Below are positions 43,771 to 55,687 of a stretch of DNA of 64,000 bases, piece by piece. Positions within the stretch are counted from its first letter, which is position 1; every line of letters begins with the position of its first letter. The notes below the pieces were generated by a model. The model was given only the letters and a program-made list of their open reading frames with translations. It was not told the origin of the DNA and made no database searches. This DNA is from Ramlibacter monticola (lineage in GTDB: Bacteria; Pseudomonadota; Gammaproteobacteria; Burkholderiales; Burkholderiaceae_C), in assembly GCF_016722785.1 (NCBI RefSeq), contig NZ_JAEQNE010000001.1:1178001-1242000 (forward strand), read 5' to 3'. A program made the translations under genes and the position numbers.

Positions 43771-46700
43771 TCAGCGCACCGGCTCGCTCGCCTTGCGCCG
43801 GCCGAAGCCGTCGAAGGTGAAGGTGAAGATCAGGTCGATGCCCGCGCGCTGCCCCGCCTCGGCGCGCAGCGTGAAGCGCTGCGACACGTCGTAGAAGATG
43901 AACAGCGTGCCCATGGTGCCCTCGAGGCTGCGCTCGTAGGCGGCGTAGAAGTTGTCGGCGAAGTGCTTGCCCACGCGCACCACGGCGCCGGCGGTGCTGT
44001 CCGAGCGCACGCTGATGTCGTCGAGCCCCAGCGTGCCCGCGATGCCCTTGCCGGTGCCGCCGCGGCCCGCGATCAGCGCGCCGGCGGCGCGCTCCAGCAA
44101 CGCGGTCTCGGTGCCGCCGCTGGAAGCGGAGCGGCCCAGCAGCAGGTAGGACAGCGTCTCGGACTCCGAGTAGCCCGCCTCGGAGTACAACTCCACGTGC
44201 GGCGCCTGCGCGCGCCCGCTCACCTGCACGCCCACCTTGGGCGTGAGGATGGGCCGGACCGCCAGGATGTCGAGCGCGGGGTTGTCGGGCGGCCCGGTGA
44301 AGCGCAGCTCGCCCCGCTCGATGTTCAGGCGCTGGCCGTAGGCCTCGAAGTGGCCGCCGGCGGTGCGGATCAGGCCGACCATCTGCGGCATGCCCCCTGC
44401 CCCGCCCCGGATCTCCACCGAACCGGCCAGCCGCGTGTCGAGGCCGCGGCCGGCCAGGCGGAAGTCGTCTCCCATGTCGAAGCTCACCTTCATGGTCAGC
44501 GTGCGGCCGGTGCCCTCGCTGGCTTCGGGACGCAGCCGGGGCGTGGCCCCGACGAGCTCGGCGCCGGGGGAATTGCGCACCACGACGTCCTCGCCCAGCC
44601 GCGGCGGCGTTTCGTCCGGGATCTGGATGCGGGCCCGGTCCACGCGCAGCTGGCCCGTCACCGTCGTGCCGTTGCGGTCCACGCGGGCGTCCACCGCCCC
44701 CGAGACCGTCAGCTGGCGGTCGCTGCGGATGCTGGCGCGCAGCTGCGTCAGCTGCGCATGGGCCTCGAAGACCGGGCCGGCCGGCGTCCACGAGCCTTCG
44801 CCGTAGGCGAACAGGTTGCCGCCCGCGCCCTCCTCGCGGTCGCGCAGCAGGAATTCGCTCACGATGAAGTTCTGGCCGGAAAGCTGCGCGCGCAGCCGGC
44901 CGTTGCGCAGCTCGATGCCATCCACCACCGAACGCAGCGCGAGGTCGTCGGCCTCCACCGGGCCGGACAGCTGCGGCACCGCGCGCGTGCCGCCGATCTC
45001 GATGTCCGCCTTCAGCGAGCCGCGCAGCCGCCAGCCGGGCGGCGCCAGCAGCGACCAGACGCCGATGCGCGGCAACTGCGCCTGCACGCGGCCGCTCAGC
45101 GGCGCCCGCTCCGGCCATTCCCAGCCGCCCTCCGGCGTGCGCGAGAGCCGGCTGCGGATCTCGCCCTGCGCCCGGCCGGCGCGCTCGCTGTCCCACACCA
45201 GCGCGAGCACGACCTGCTCGCCCTGCGTCGTCAGCACCGCACGTGCGTCGTGCACGCCGGCGGCGACGCGCGTCGCCTTGCCGTCGAGCGTTTCCGCCAG
45301 CACGGTGACGTCGCCGGCCACGCGCGCGATGGACGCCTCGATGCGGGGCGCCTGCCCCAGCACCGCGTTCCACTGCGCGTCGAAGACCAGGTCCCCGGAC
45401 AGGGCCGAGCCCGCCAGCTGCGGGCCGCCGAACAGCTCCACCCAGGACAGCGGCAGGCCGGCCAGCCGCCCCGCGGTGGAGAGCTGGCCGCGCTCGCGCC
45501 GCACCTGCGTCCAGGTGAGCACCGCATCGGTCGCGGCCGCGCCGCTGCGCAGCTTCGGGGCGTGCAGCAACGCCTCGCCGGCGGACAGCGTGAAGCTGTC
45601 CCCGGCCGACCGCCACTGCACGGGGCGCTGCAGCTGCAGCCGCCACGGGTCGGGCGTGAGCGCCGGATCCTGCACCGTGAGCGCGAGCCGCGCGATCTCG
45701 CCGCGCCAGTCGGGCGCCGCGCCCAGCGTGCCGGCCAGCTGCCCGGCGGCCGAGAGATCGAACTTGCGCTGGCCCTGCTGCACCTGCGCGCCCAGGTCCA
45801 GCGCCGCGTTGCGCAGTTTGCCCTGCACCGTCAGCGCCGCTTCGCGCAGTTCCCACGGCGGCGTGGCGTTCGGCCCCGGAGGCGGCGGCTCCCACATCAG
45901 AGAGCGCGCCGTGACGCGTGCGTCGACCGTCGGATCGCTCCAGCCGCCCTGCCAGGCCAGCCGGGCCTGCGCGTTGCCGCGCAGGGCCAGGCCCTTGAGC
46001 GCGGCGCCCAGCCCGGGCCAGCGCGCCAGCCAGCGCTGCGCCTGCGCGAGGTCGGCCGCGGCCACGTCGGCGCTGCCCTGGCCGCGGCTCTCCGCCAGGC
46101 TGCCGCTGGCGTTCGCCTGCAGCCCCGGCGCCTGCAGGCGGAGCTCGCCGCTGCCCGCCCAGGATTTGGTCTGCAGCTCCAGCTTGCCGTCCAGTGTGGC
46201 ATCGGCCGTGCGCACCCGCAGCATGGGAAGCGACAGGGTGCCGCCGGCCCAGCGGCCCTGCGCCGACACGTCACGCAGTTCCAGCGCGTCGGCGGCGGCC
46301 AGCACGCCGTCGGTGCCGTTGCGGGCCCGGCGCGGCCGCGGCGGGCCCGCCTGCAGGGAGAGCACGAAGCCGATCGCGTCGTTCTCGCCCTCGAGCTCCA
46401 GCGGGCCCGTGAGCGGCAGCGGCGCCAGCCGGCCATGCAGCCGGGAGGGATCGACGTCCTCCACGCGCCCTTCGAAGTGCCAGCCGCGCTCCTTCCAGCT
46501 GCCGCTGCCGGTGACCGTGCCGCCGCCCGCCTGCGCCTGCAGGCTGCGCACCAGCGCCATGCCGCGGCGCCAGTCGCCCTCGGCGCGCAGCGATTCGATC
46601 GGCAAGCGGCCGGCGTCCCACGGCCCCGGCAGCGCGTTGCGAACGTCGCCGCGCAGGCTCCAGCTCGCATCGGGCTGCGGCGCCACTTCGACCAGCCCGG

Positions 46701-47568
46701 ATAAGCGCGTGCGCGGGGCCTGCGGCCAGAACAGGGCCGCATCGAGCTGGCGGAACCGGGCCTCGGCCTGCGGCACGGGCATCTCGTCGAAGGGCGTGAT
46801 GCGCGCCGTCGCCGTCGCCTGCGGCAGCTCGCCGGCGGCGGCGGCACGCGGCTGCAGCACCTGCAGCTGCGCGCGCGCGTCGATGCGCGTGGCGGGGCCC
46901 GCCGCCTGCAGGCGGAAGTCGATCGGCACCTGCTCGTCGCGGCCGGGCACCGGCGCGGCGAAGCGGCCGGCCAGGTTGGCATCGAGCGTCATGGGGGGCA
47001 GCGCGAGCATCCGCGCCTCGCCGCGGTAGTCCCCACCCGCGATCCGCAGCGACCGCAGGGCGACGCTGTGGCGCAGGCCGTCGAAGGCATAGCCGGCGGC
47101 CAACCCGCTCGCCCGCAGCTGGAAGCGGCCCTCGTAAGCGAACTCGCCCACCTGCAGCTCGTCGACGCTCACGCGCCACGGCAGGCGCAGGTCGGTGGGC
47201 GGCCGCAGCGGATCCGGGCTCGGCGGGCGCAGGTCCAGCACGCGGGCACGCGCCACCTGCACGCGATCGAGCTGCAGGGTCTTGTTCAACACGGCGAGCG
47301 GCTGCCACGTGAGCACGATGTCCTCGGCCTCCAGCCGCAGCCCGTCGCGCTCCCATACGATGCGGCGGATCTTCCAGCCGTTGCGGATCGAGCCCTCCAC
47401 CCCCTCGCTGGTCAGCGGGCCGCCGCTGATGCGCCGAAGCACGGCTTCCAGGGAGCCCTCCTGCCCGGCCCACCACCAGACCAGGGCCGCCAGCAGCATC
47501 AGGAGCAGGACGAAGCCGACGAGGACGCGCACCGTCCAGCGGGCTGCCCGCAGCGCCTGCGCCTTCAA
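43771..47568 (-). CDS. tamB: Translocation and assembly module protein TamB
   Basis: A 1265-residue envelope-spanning protein (AsmA-like/TamB). An N-terminal membrane anchor (about 12-32) precedes a very long repetitive beta-rich region, and the C-terminal DUF490 domain ends VSQRFTLRAEAGQRAGIDLIFTFTFDGF. TamB forms a hydrophobic groove linking inner membrane to TamA and is linked to lipid transport and autotransporter assembly. The TTG start at 47568 overlaps the TGA stop of tamA (TTGA), so the two are coupled. The long antisense frames over this gene are a GC-content effect. Confidence 0.93.
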   Translation of the reverse strand: MKAQALRAARWTVRVLVGFVLLLMLLAALVWWWAGQEGSLEAVLRRISGGPLTSEGVEGSIRNGWKIRRIVWERDGLRLEAEDIVLTWQPLAVLNKTLQLDRVQVARARVLDLRPPSPDPLRPPTDLRLPWRVSVDELQVGEFAYEGRFQLRASGLAAGYAFDGLRHSVALRSLRIAGGDYRGEARMLALPPMTLDANLAGRFAAPVPGRDEQVPIDFRLQAAGPATRIDARAQLQVLQPRAAAAGELPQATATARITPFDEMPVPQAEARFRQLDAALFWPQAPRTRLSGLVEVAPQPDASWSLRGDVRNALPGPWDAGRLPIESLRAEGDWRRGMALVRSLQAQAGGGTVTGSGSWKERGWHFEGRVEDVDPSRLHGRLAPLPLTGPLELEGENDAIGFVLSLQAGPPRPRRARNGTDGVLAAADALELRDVSAQGRWAGGTLSLPMLRVRTADATLDGKLELQTKSWAGSGELRLQAPGLQANASGSLAESRGQGSADVAAADLAQAQRWLARWPGLGAALKGLALRGNAQARLAWQGGWSDPTVDARVTARSLMWEPPPPGPNATPPWELREAALTVQGKLRNAALDLGAQVQQGQRKFDLSAAGQLAGTLGAAPDWRGEIARLALTVQDPALTPDPWRLQLQRPVQWRSAGDSFTLSAGEALLHAPKLRSGAAATDAVLTWTQVRRERGQLSTAGRLAGLPLSWVELFGGPQLAGSALSGDLVFDAQWNAVLGQAPRIEASIARVAGDVTVLAETLDGKATRVAAGVHDARAVLTTQGEQVVLALVWDSERAGRAQGEIRSRLSRTPEGGWEWPERAPLSGRVQAQLPRIGVWSLLAPPGWRLRGSLKADIEIGGTRAVPQLSGPVEADDLALRSVVDGIELRNGRLRAQLSGQNFIVSEFLLRDREEGAGGNLFAYGEGSWTPAGPVFEAHAQLTQLRASIRSDRQLTVSGAVDARVDRNGTTVTGQLRVDRARIQIPDETPPRLGEDVVVRNSPGAELVGATPRLRPEASEGTGRTLTMKVSFDMGDDFRLAGRGLDTRLAGSVEIRGGAGGMPQMVGLIRTAGGHFEAYGQRLNIERGELRFTGPPDNPALDILAVRPILTPKVGVQVSGRAQAPHVELYSEAGYSESETLSYLLLGRSASSGGTETALLERAAGALIAGRGGTGKGIAGTLGLDDISVRSDSTAGAVVRVGKHFADNFYAAYERSLEGTMGTLFIFYDVSQRFTLRAEAGQRAGIDLIFTFTFDGFGRRKASEPVR

Positions 47569-49340
47569 AACACGAACCCCGCGGTGAAGTGCAGGTGGAA
47601 GCGGCGCGGCTCGACGCCGTAGGCGATCGCCATCTCCACCGGCCCGACCGGGCTGCGCCAGCGCACGCCCGTGCCCACGCCCACCCGGGGCCGCAGGTCG
47701 CCGACGTGGTCGGCCACGGCGCCGGCGTCGACGAACAGCAGGCCCTCGAATTCGGTCGGGCGGCCGCCGCGCTGGATGGGCCGCTGCCACTCCACGCTGC
47801 CCAGCGCCATCAGGCGGCCCGGGCCCACCAGGCCGTCGCCCAGGGGCACGCCGATGTCGAGGAAGCCGTAGCCCCGCACGGTGTTGTCGCCGCCGGTGCG
47901 GAACAACTGCGTCGACGGGACCGTGGCCGAACCGGAGGCGAGCACCGCGCCGCCTTCGGCGCGCAACTGCAGGCGGCCCTTCTCGAGCGGCCGGAAGCCC
48001 AGCCAGCGCACCACGGTGCGCTGGAACGGATGCTGGTTGCCCTCCAGCGTGACGCCGGCCCCCAGTTCGACGGCGATGCCGAAGCCCCTGGTCGGGGACG
48101 TGAGGTTGTCGAAGTAGCGGCCGGTCCAGGCGTAGTTGATGGTGACGGCGGAGCCGTCGCCCGTGTCCGCCGGCGTCAGCGGCACGTTGTTCGGGTTGTC
48201 GACCGAGGAGCGCTCGTACTGCAGGAAGACATTGCGGTCGATGTGGTCCGAGTTCTGGAAGCGGCCGGCGCGCAGCCGCTGGCTGTAGGTGACCAGGCGG
48301 CCGTCGTCCAGGCGCTCGGCGCGCGCCAGCACGGACTTGCGCCAGCCCTTGGGGTCGGGCGTGCCGATCCATTCGGTCTGCGCATAGGGGTTCTTGTCCT
48401 CGACCTGCAGCTTGGTGATGGCCTGCCAGCCGATGCCCGGCACCCGGTTGTGCCTGTGCTCCAGGGTCGCGCGCGGACCGCCGTCGGTGGTGAAGCCGAG
48501 GCCGAGGATCACCTTCTGCAGCGGTGCCTCGCGCACGGTGACCTGCACCGGCGCCGCCTGCGGGTCCGGCGCCAGAGGGTCGACGAAGATGAAGGCCGAA
48601 TCGAAGTAACCGCTGCCCGCCAGCCTCAACTGCGCCTGCACGATCTTTTCCTGGTCGTAGACCGCGCCTTCGGGCAGGCGCGCGAGCCGCTCCACCAGCA
48701 GGGGATCGTAGCGCTCGATGCCGGTGACGCGCACGGGGCCGAGGCGGAACAGCGCGCCCGAGTCGAGTTTCAGCCCGAGCTTCGCCCGCGCGCTGGCGGC
48801 ATCGACGTCGGCCAGGCTGTAGCTGATGCGTCCGGCGGGGTAGCGGCGGGCGAGCAGCGCGCGCAGCGCCTTGGACTTCGCCTGCTCCCAGGAGGGCTGG
48901 GTGAAGGGGCGCCCGACGGGCAGTTCCCAGTCGCGCCGGATCGTGTCGCGCTGGGTCGCGGCATCGGCGTCCGGGCTGCCCGCGATGTCGCCCTCGAAGG
49001 CGATGTCCACCTCGCCGACGACGGCGCGTTCGCCCGGCTGCACGTCGACCACCAGCCGGGTGCGCTCCCCGGGTTCGCGCGCGATGCGCACCTGCGGCGC
49101 GAAGTAGCCCTGCGTGGCCAGCAGTTCGCGCGCGTCCTGGTCGGCCAGCACCACCAGGCGCGCGATCTCGGCATCGTCGAGGTCGCTCACCTCGCGGTAG
49201 CGGCGCAGTTCCAGGTGGCGTTCCAGCAGTTCCTTCAGCGGGCCGGGCGCGCGCACCTCCAGGTCGAAGGCGGGCGGCGACTGCGCCCAGGTGGCGGCCG
49301 CCAGCATCAGGAGCACGACGAGTGCGGCGGCGCGGATCAT
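47565..49340 (-). CDS. tamA: BamA-family outer membrane assembly factor TamA
   Basis: A 591-residue Omp85 protein with a signal peptide (cleaved about WAQ, residue 20), three POTRA domains (about 25-270) and a 16-strand barrel. The barrel signature GDNTVRGYGFLDIGVP (the RGY motif on loop 6) is present and the terminal FVF is a BAM insertion signal. It partners with TamB encoded directly downstream with overlapping stop/start. Confidence 0.94.
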   Translation of the reverse strand: MIRAAALVVLLMLAAATWAQSPPAFDLEVRAPGPLKELLERHLELRRYREVSDLDDAEIARLVVLADQDARELLATQGYFAPQVRIAREPGERTRLVVDVQPGERAVVGEVDIAFEGDIAGSPDADAATQRDTIRRDWELPVGRPFTQPSWEQAKSKALRALLARRYPAGRISYSLADVDAASARAKLGLKLDSGALFRLGPVRVTGIERYDPLLVERLARLPEGAVYDQEKIVQAQLRLAGSGYFDSAFIFVDPLAPDPQAAPVQVTVREAPLQKVILGLGFTTDGGPRATLEHRHNRVPGIGWQAITKLQVEDKNPYAQTEWIGTPDPKGWRKSVLARAERLDDGRLVTYSQRLRAGRFQNSDHIDRNVFLQYERSSVDNPNNVPLTPADTGDGSAVTINYAWTGRYFDNLTSPTRGFGIAVELGAGVTLEGNQHPFQRTVVRWLGFRPLEKGRLQLRAEGGAVLASGSATVPSTQLFRTGGDNTVRGYGFLDIGVPLGDGLVGPGRLMALGSVEWQRPIQRGGRPTEFEGLLFVDAGAVADHVGDLRPRVGVGTGVRWRSPVGPVEMAIAYGVEPRRFHLHFTAGFVF

Positions 49341-49438
49341 GAGGACGGAACTATCGCGGCAGAGGGTTCAGCGGGACGTAGGCGGAATTCGACTCGTGCA
49401 CGGCTGCAAGGACGAGCAGCGGCACTCATAATGCCAGC

Positions 49439-49831
49439 ATGCGTCTCCTCCACACCATGCTGCGCGTCGGCGACCTGCAGCGCGCCATCGATTTCTATAC
49501 CAAGGTGCTCGGCATGGAACTGCTGCGCACCACGGACCGGCCGGACCAGAAGTACTCGCTCGCCTTCGTGGGCTACGGGAGCAATCCCGGGCACGCCGAG
49601 ATCGAGCTGACCTACAACTACGGGGTCGACAAGTACGAGATGGGTACGGCGTACGGCCACATCGCGATCGGGGTTCCCGACGTTTACGCGGCCTGCGAGC
49701 GCATCCGCACTTCGGGCGGCAACGTCACGCGCGAACCGGGGCCCGTGAAGGGGGGCAGCACGGTGATTGCCTTCGTCACCGACCCGGACGGGTACAAGAT
49801 CGAACTGATCCAGCGGGAATCGGCGGCTTAG
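49439..49831 (+). CDS. gloA: Lactoylglutathione lyase (glyoxalase I)
   Basis: A 130-residue VOC-fold metalloenzyme that converts the methylglyoxal-glutathione adduct to S-lactoylglutathione. [32 protein letters not shown] and GHIAIGV are conserved, with His5, Glu, His and the C-terminal Glu (YKIELIQ) as metal ligands. The length is typical. Its TAG stop is inside the 6-bp target duplication of the adjacent insertion sequence, so the gene is intact. Confidence 0.96.
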   Translation: MRLLHTMLRVGDLQRAIDFYTKVLGMELLRTTDRPDQKYSLAFVGYGSNPGHAEIELTYNYGVDKYEMGTAYGHIAIGVPDVYAACERIRTSGGNVTREPGPVKGGSTVIAFVTDPDGYKIELIQRESAA

Positions 49832-50881
49832 CTGTGAAGTGTCAACAGGTTCTTTCGAGAAATCGAAAGGCGGGACACGGGCGGCGCCAGGTTAATTCCG
49901 TGATGCGGGCGATGCCAGTTGTAGAAGTGGGTCCAGGCCGGCAGCGCGTGCCTGCGCTGCTCTGAGTTCTGGTAGGTCCGCCCGTAGGCCCATTCGCGTA
50001 AGGCCGACTGGATGAAGCGCTCGGCCTTGCCGTTGGTCTGGGGCCGGTAGGCTCGGGTGAATTTCTGGGTGATGCCCAATTCGAGGCAAGCCTCGGAGAA
50101 CAGCGCCGAGTGGAACGACATGCCGTTGTCCGTGAGCACGCGCTGGATCGGCACGCCCCAGCTGTTGAACTGGCCCACGGCTGCGCGCAGGAAAGCCGCG
50201 GCGCTGTGCCGGCTTTCGTCTGGGTACACCGCAGTGAAAGCCGCCCGGCTGTGGTCATCAACGGCCACGAAGACGTAGTCCCAACCGATGTCACGCGCGC
50301 GCTGACGGCGGTCGCCAGTGATGCGGTGGCCGACCTTGTCGAAGCGCCCCAGCTTCTTGATGTCGATGTGCAGCAGCTCGCCGGGGTTCTCCCGCTCGTA
50401 CCGCTGCACGGGTTCTTCGGGTCGCAGATCGCTCAGGCGGGATAGGCCGGCGCGGCGCAGCACGCGACTCACCGTAGCCTTGGACACGCCCATGTATGAC
50501 GCAATGTGCGCTTGCAGCAACAGCTTTCGGCGCAGTTCCACGATGGCAAGGGCCACATGGGGCGCGATGGCGCGCGGTGACTTGTCGGGCCGGGAGGACT
50601 TGTCCAACAAACCCGCTGCTCCATCAGCGAGGTAGCGGCCCAGCCACTTGCGCGCGGTCACGCCACTAACACCCTGCTTGGCAGCCGCCTCCGAGGCGGA
50701 CAAGCCACCTTCGAGGATGTCTTGGACCATTTCCAGGCGACGAAGGTACGTCAATCGGGCATTCTTATGGGTGTTCATCCGGTTAGGAAAGTTGAGTTGA
50801 CGGGGGGTTTGGCGATTCCCAGTCTCTCAAAACCTTTCCGGGTGGACACCCGCAAGAACCTATTGAACCTTCACACTTAGC
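49827..50881. mobile_element. Intact IS481-family insertion sequence with 6-bp target duplication
   Basis: The element spans 49833-50875 (1043 bp). Its ends are imperfect inverted repeats of about 25 bp: left TGTGAAGTGTCAACAGGTTC, and right (read inwards) TGTGAAGGTTCAATAGGTTC, four differences in 25. It is flanked by the exact direct repeat CTTAGC at 49827-49832 and 50876-50881, a clear target duplication. One transposase gene fills it. An unmutated duplication points to a fairly recent insertion. Confidence 0.95.
49828..50778 (-). CDS. IS481-family transposase
   Basis: A 316-residue DDE transposase. An N-terminal helix-turn-helix ([23 protein letters not shown]) precedes an rve integrase core: [10 protein letters not shown] (first Asp), [25 protein letters not shown] (second Asp) and [16 protein letters not shown] (Glu). 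The frame is intact. Its TAA stop (49828-49830) is not inside the element but in the target duplication, so the last codons depend on the insertion site. The stop overlaps the gloA stop on the other strand. Confidence 0.95.
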   Translation of the reverse strand: MNTHKNARLTYLRRLEMVQDILEGGLSASEAAAKQGVSGVTARKWLGRYLADGAAGLLDKSSRPDKSPRAIAPHVALAIVELRRKLLLQAHIASYMGVSKATVSRVLRRAGLSRLSDLRPEEPVQRYERENPGELLHIDIKKLGRFDKVGHRITGDRRQRARDIGWDYVFVAVDDHSRAAFTAVYPDESRHSAAAFLRAAVGQFNSWGVPIQRVLTDNGMSFHSALFSEACLELGITQKFTRAYRPQTNGKAERFIQSALREWAYGRTYQNSEQRRHALPAWTHFYNWHRPHHGINLAPPVSRLSISRKNLLTLHS

Positions 50882-50922
50882 GCGCCAGCGCCATCGCAGC
50901 CGACCCGTCCCCCGCCCCTGCG

Positions 50923-51150
50923 TCACTGGGGCTGCTTGCTGCCCTTGATGTTGCCGGCCACGCCGCCGGCCACGGCGCCGATCGCGGCGCCCGTCCAGCC
51001 GCTGCCCCCGGCGATGGCGGCGATCCCGGCGCCCGCGGCGGCGCCAATGGCCGCGCCCGAGACCGTGCCCTGCTGCTGTGGAGTCATCGACGTGCATGCC
51101 GTCAGGCCCGCAGACAAGGCCACCACTCCCATCCATGCGACTCGCTTCAT
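50923..51150 (-). CDS. Glycine-zipper outer membrane lipoprotein
   Basis: A 75-residue lipoprotein. The signal ends LSAGLTAC, a lipobox with the lipidated Cys at residue 19. The mature part is glycine/alanine-zipper sequence (GAAIGAAAGAGIAAIAGG, GAVAGGVAGN) as in the OsmB/SlyB-type family. GGAGAAGCACG precedes the start. Such proteins stabilise the envelope; the exact role is unknown. It begins 12 nt after the stop of the upstream gene and is likely cotranscribed. Confidence 0.88.
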   Translation of the reverse strand: MKRVAWMGVVALSAGLTACTSMTPQQQGTVSGAAIGAAAGAGIAAIAGGSGWTGAAIGAVAGGVAGNIKGSKQPQ

Positions 51151-51162
51151 CGTGCTTCTCCG

Positions 51163-51546
51163 CTATCGGGCTTTTTGCAGCCCGGGCAGGGCCATCTCGA
51201 ACCAGAGCGTCTCGATCACCGGTCTCTGGAGCTGGTCCCTGTGCGACGCGTACCAGCGATCGAGCCCCTCGCGCACGCTGTCGAGCGTCTGGTCCTGCAG
51301 CCCCTTCGCCATGCGCGGCAGAACGCTCTGGGCATCCGGGGGGGCATTGCCCGCGTGGTAGGCGCGCTCGACCTGGATGACGTTGGCGATGCCGATGAGG
51401 TAGGCCTTCTTGACCTGGTCCGACGACTCGGTCCATTGCTTGCCCGTGACGAGCGGCAGTTCGTCCGCGCGGGCCATGCTGCTCGCGGCTGCCAATGCCA
51501 CGCACGCGGCGGCAAAGGCTGCGCGCGCCGGTAGTCCCATTGCCAT
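51163..51546 (-). CDS. Small secreted helical protein (unknown function)
   Basis: A 127-residue protein with a clear signal peptide (cleavage after SMARA, about residue 26) and a helical mature part, GKQWTESSDQVKKAYLIGIANVIQVERAY, ending LWFEMALPGLQKAR. It is not confidently assigned to a named family; similar short proteins near lipoprotein genes exist in Burkholderiales. TTCGAGGAGATCCAC sets the start at 51546. It lies directly before the glycine-zipper gene. Confidence 0.75.
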   Translation of the reverse strand: MAMGLPARAAFAAACVALAAASSMARADELPLVTGKQWTESSDQVKKAYLIGIANVIQVERAYHAGNAPPDAQSVLPRMAKGLQDQTLDSVREGLDRWYASHRDQLQRPVIETLWFEMALPGLQKAR

Positions 51547-51623
51547 GTGGATCTCCTCGAATCCCCAAAATGGTGATTCGGACGCTCCGCAGCGCCCATT
51601 GGACCAAGGTCCCATTCTTGCGG

Positions 51624-52472
51624 CTACAGGACCGAAGCGATCCAGCGCTCCACCGATTCCGAATACGGCCCCGGCAGGCCCAACTGGCGGTCGACGTCCA
51701 TGTGGCCCTTGTCCACCGGCTGGACCTGCACCTTCGCGCCGATGCGGCCGGCGCGTTCCGCGAACGCCTCGGCCTGCGCGCGGGCGGCACCGCTGCGGCG
51801 CGAGCACACCGCCAGCATCGGGCGCGCGTCCCGCGCCACCATGTGCAGCGGCGACACGGTCCGCCAGTACGCATGGTTGCTGCCGAAGGCGCGGTCGTAC
51901 AGCGTGGCGTGGCGCTCGGCCATCAGCCGCGGCACGTCGAAGGCGGGGTTGTCCAGGCACACCGTGCCGCGCCAGGAATTGGCGCCCTGCTCGCGCGCCA
52001 GCGCCGGCTCGGCGGACAGCAGCGCGACGAGGTGCGCGCCGGACGAATGCCCCATGAGCACGAGCGTCGCCGCATCGGCTCCCCAGCCAGAGGCGCGGCG
52101 TTGCACCAGCGCGAGGGCGCGCGCGACGTCGCGGGCCTGCGCCAGCGGATGCGCCTGCGGCAGCAAGCGGTGGTTGGCTGAAACCACGACGTAACCGCGC
52201 GCCGTCCAGTAGCGCACCTTGGGCAGCACCCCCACGGAACGCTTGTCGCCGCCGCGCCAGGCACCTCCGTGCACGAACAGCAGGAGGGGTCCGCCCGACG
52301 TGCCCGGCAGGTAGGCATCCAGCCGCTGGCGGGGATCCTCGCCGTAGGGAACGTCGCGCTCGACCCGCACCTGCAGGTCGTTCATCGCCGCCGCGATGGA
52401 CTGGTCCTGCTGCGCTCGCGCGGGCAAGGCCGCGGAAGCGAGCGCCGCCTGCAGCAGCGCCCGCCGTTTCAT
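51624..52472 (-). CDS. Tat-type secreted alpha/beta hydrolase (BD-FAE/esterase-like)
   Basis: A 282-residue carboxylesterase-like protein. [20 protein letters not shown] is a signal with a twin arginine. The fold has the oxyanion motif [13 protein letters not shown], the nucleophile MGHSSGAH and a C-terminal Asp and His ([11 protein letters not shown]). BD-FAE/kynurenine-formamidase-like enzymes share this layout. Its ATG overlaps the TGA stop of eda (ATGA at 52469-52472), so it is translated with the Entner-Doudoroff genes; the link in function is unclear. Confidence 0.85.
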   Translation of the reverse strand: MKRRALLQAALASAALPARAQQDQSIAAAMNDLQVRVERDVPYGEDPRQRLDAYLPGTSGGPLLLFVHGGAWRGGDKRSVGVLPKVRYWTARGYVVVSANHRLLPQAHPLAQARDVARALALVQRRASGWGADAATLVLMGHSSGAHLVALLSAEPALAREQGANSWRGTVCLDNPAFDVPRLMAERHATLYDRAFGSNHAYWRTVSPLHMVARDARPMLAVCSRRSGAARAQAEAFAERAGRIGAKVQVQPVDKGHMDVDRQLGLPGPYSESVERWIASVL

Positions 52473-53112
52473 CCGCGCGGCAGGGCCGCCGCTTCGGCGG
52501 CAAGGCGGGTGACGCGGGCCCAGTCGCCGCTCGCCAGGGCGTCGGCCGGCGAGATCCAGGACCCGCCGACGCAGGCCACGTTGGGCAGCGCGAGGAATTC
52601 GCGCGCGTTCTGCGCGGTGATGCCGCCCGTGGGACAGAAGCGCACGTCGTTGAACGGGCCGTGCCAGGCCTTCAGCATGGCGGTCCCGCCGGCCTGCAGC
52701 GCGGGGAAGAACTTCAGCGCGGTGTAGCCGTCTTCCTGCGCCATCATGATCTCGCTGCCGGTGGCCACGCCGGGCAGCAGCGCGAGTTCCAGGTCGTGGC
52801 AGGCCTTGCCGACCGCGCGGGTGTAGCCGGGGCTCACCGCGAAGCGCGCGCCGGCCAGCGCCGCGGCCTGCGCGTCGGCGGCGCTGCGCACGGTGCCGGC
52901 GCCGACCACCGCGTCGGGCACGTCCTTCGCGATCGCCTCGATGCACGCCAGCGCCACCGGAGTGCGCAGCGTCACCTCCAGCATGCGGATGCCGCCAGCC
53001 ACCAGCGCGCGCGCCAGCGGCACGGCGTGCGCCACGTCGTTCAGGACGATCACCGGGATGACCGGCGCGTCCTCCATCACTTCCCTGGACGTCGGCCGCG
53101 CCGAGAGGGGTT

Positions 53113-53122
<10 letters not shown>
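52469..53122 (-). CDS. eda: KDPG aldolase (2-dehydro-3-deoxy-phosphogluconate aldolase)
   Basis: A 217-residue class I aldolase splitting KDPG into pyruvate and glyceraldehyde-3-phosphate, the last step of the Entner-Doudoroff pathway. [21 protein letters not shown] and [10 protein letters not shown] (Schiff-base Lys) are typical of Eda (LRTP, in contrast to LNSP in DgoA at 40664). Its start overlaps the end of edd by 10 bp (MAMKPLS at 53122). Operon order is edd-eda-hydrolase. Confidence 0.95.
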
Positions 53123-54939
<1,817 letters not shown>

Positions 54940-55050
54940 GCGGTAACAGGTCGAGGGCATCGTACCCCGCGGTTCCGGGCTTGTGGCCCGGCGGCGGGTA
55001 CGAACCGGTTACCAACATCCGGGCGGTTGCCGTTCCGCTAGAGTTGCAGC
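54940..55050. promoter_or_regulatory. Divergent promoter region edd/chaC with palindromic core
   Basis: AACCGGTT (55003-55010) is a perfect palindrome within TACGAACCGGTTACCAA, with a central CG as in LacI-family operators. GGTAAC at about 54941 is an inverted match to its right half. A LacI- or HexR-like repressor of edd is conceivable; no regulator gene is adjacent. Confidence 0.35.
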
Positions 55051-55650
55051 GTGAGCCAGACCCTGAAGCCGCTGCGCGACCCCCAGCACATGCTGGAGCG
55101 CGCGCTCGCCGAATGGGGCGGCCGCGAGGACCTGTGGGTGTTCGGCTACGGCTCGCTCATCTGGCGGCCCGAGTTCGACTTCGCCGAGCGTCGCCCGGCG
55201 CGCGTGCATGGCTGGCATCGCGCGCTCAAGATGTGGAGCCGCATCAACCGCGGCACGCCCGAGCGGCCCGGCCTCGTGTTCGGCCTGCTCACGGGTGGCT
55301 GCTGCCGCGGCGTGGTGTTCCGCATCCCCAGCGAGCATGGCGCGCGGACGCTGGTGCAGCTGTGGAAGCGCGAGATGACCCTGGCCGTGTACGACCCGAA
55401 ATGGCTGACCGCGCACACGCCGCAGGGCCCGGTGCGCTCGCTGGCCTTCACGCTCTCGCGCAAGAGCCCCAGCCACACGGGCGAACTGAGCGAGGAGGAG
55501 TACCGCGCGATCTTCGCGGCCGCCTCGGGCATCTACGGCACGACGCTGGACTACGCCCACCGCACCTTCGAGGAACTGAAGCGGCACGACATCCGCGACC
55601 GCAACCTCGAGCGGCTGCTGCGCAAGATCACGTCGGAGCAGAAGGCTTAG
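55051..55650 (+). CDS. chaC: Gamma-glutamylcyclotransferase, ChaC type
   Basis: A 199-residue enzyme that cleaves glutathione to 5-oxoproline and Cys-Gly. The N-terminal [11 protein letters not shown] is the ChaC substrate-binding loop, and [11 protein letters not shown] and [10 protein letters not shown] follow. The length is slightly shorter than E. coli ChaC (231). The start is GTG at 55051. It sits with gloA, msrA and osmC-like genes in the wider window, all concerned with thiol or oxidative stress. Confidence 0.92.
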   Translation: MSQTLKPLRDPQHMLERALAEWGGREDLWVFGYGSLIWRPEFDFAERRPARVHGWHRALKMWSRINRGTPERPGLVFGLLTGGCCRGVVFRIPSEHGARTLVQLWKREMTLAVYDPKWLTAHTPQGPVRSLAFTLSRKSPSHTGELSEEEYRAIFAAASGIYGTTLDYAHRTFEELKRHDIRDRNLERLLRKITSEQKA

Positions 55651-55687
55651 GAGCCGGCGCAGGCCCGTTTCTGTGCCACCCTGGCTC

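Noticed and set aside
43963..46704. A 913-codon open frame antisense to tamB
   Set aside because: Its sequence is low-complexity Arg/Ala/Gln-rich and mirrors the GC-skewed codons of tamB on the other strand. tamB has a clear family identity over the same stretch.
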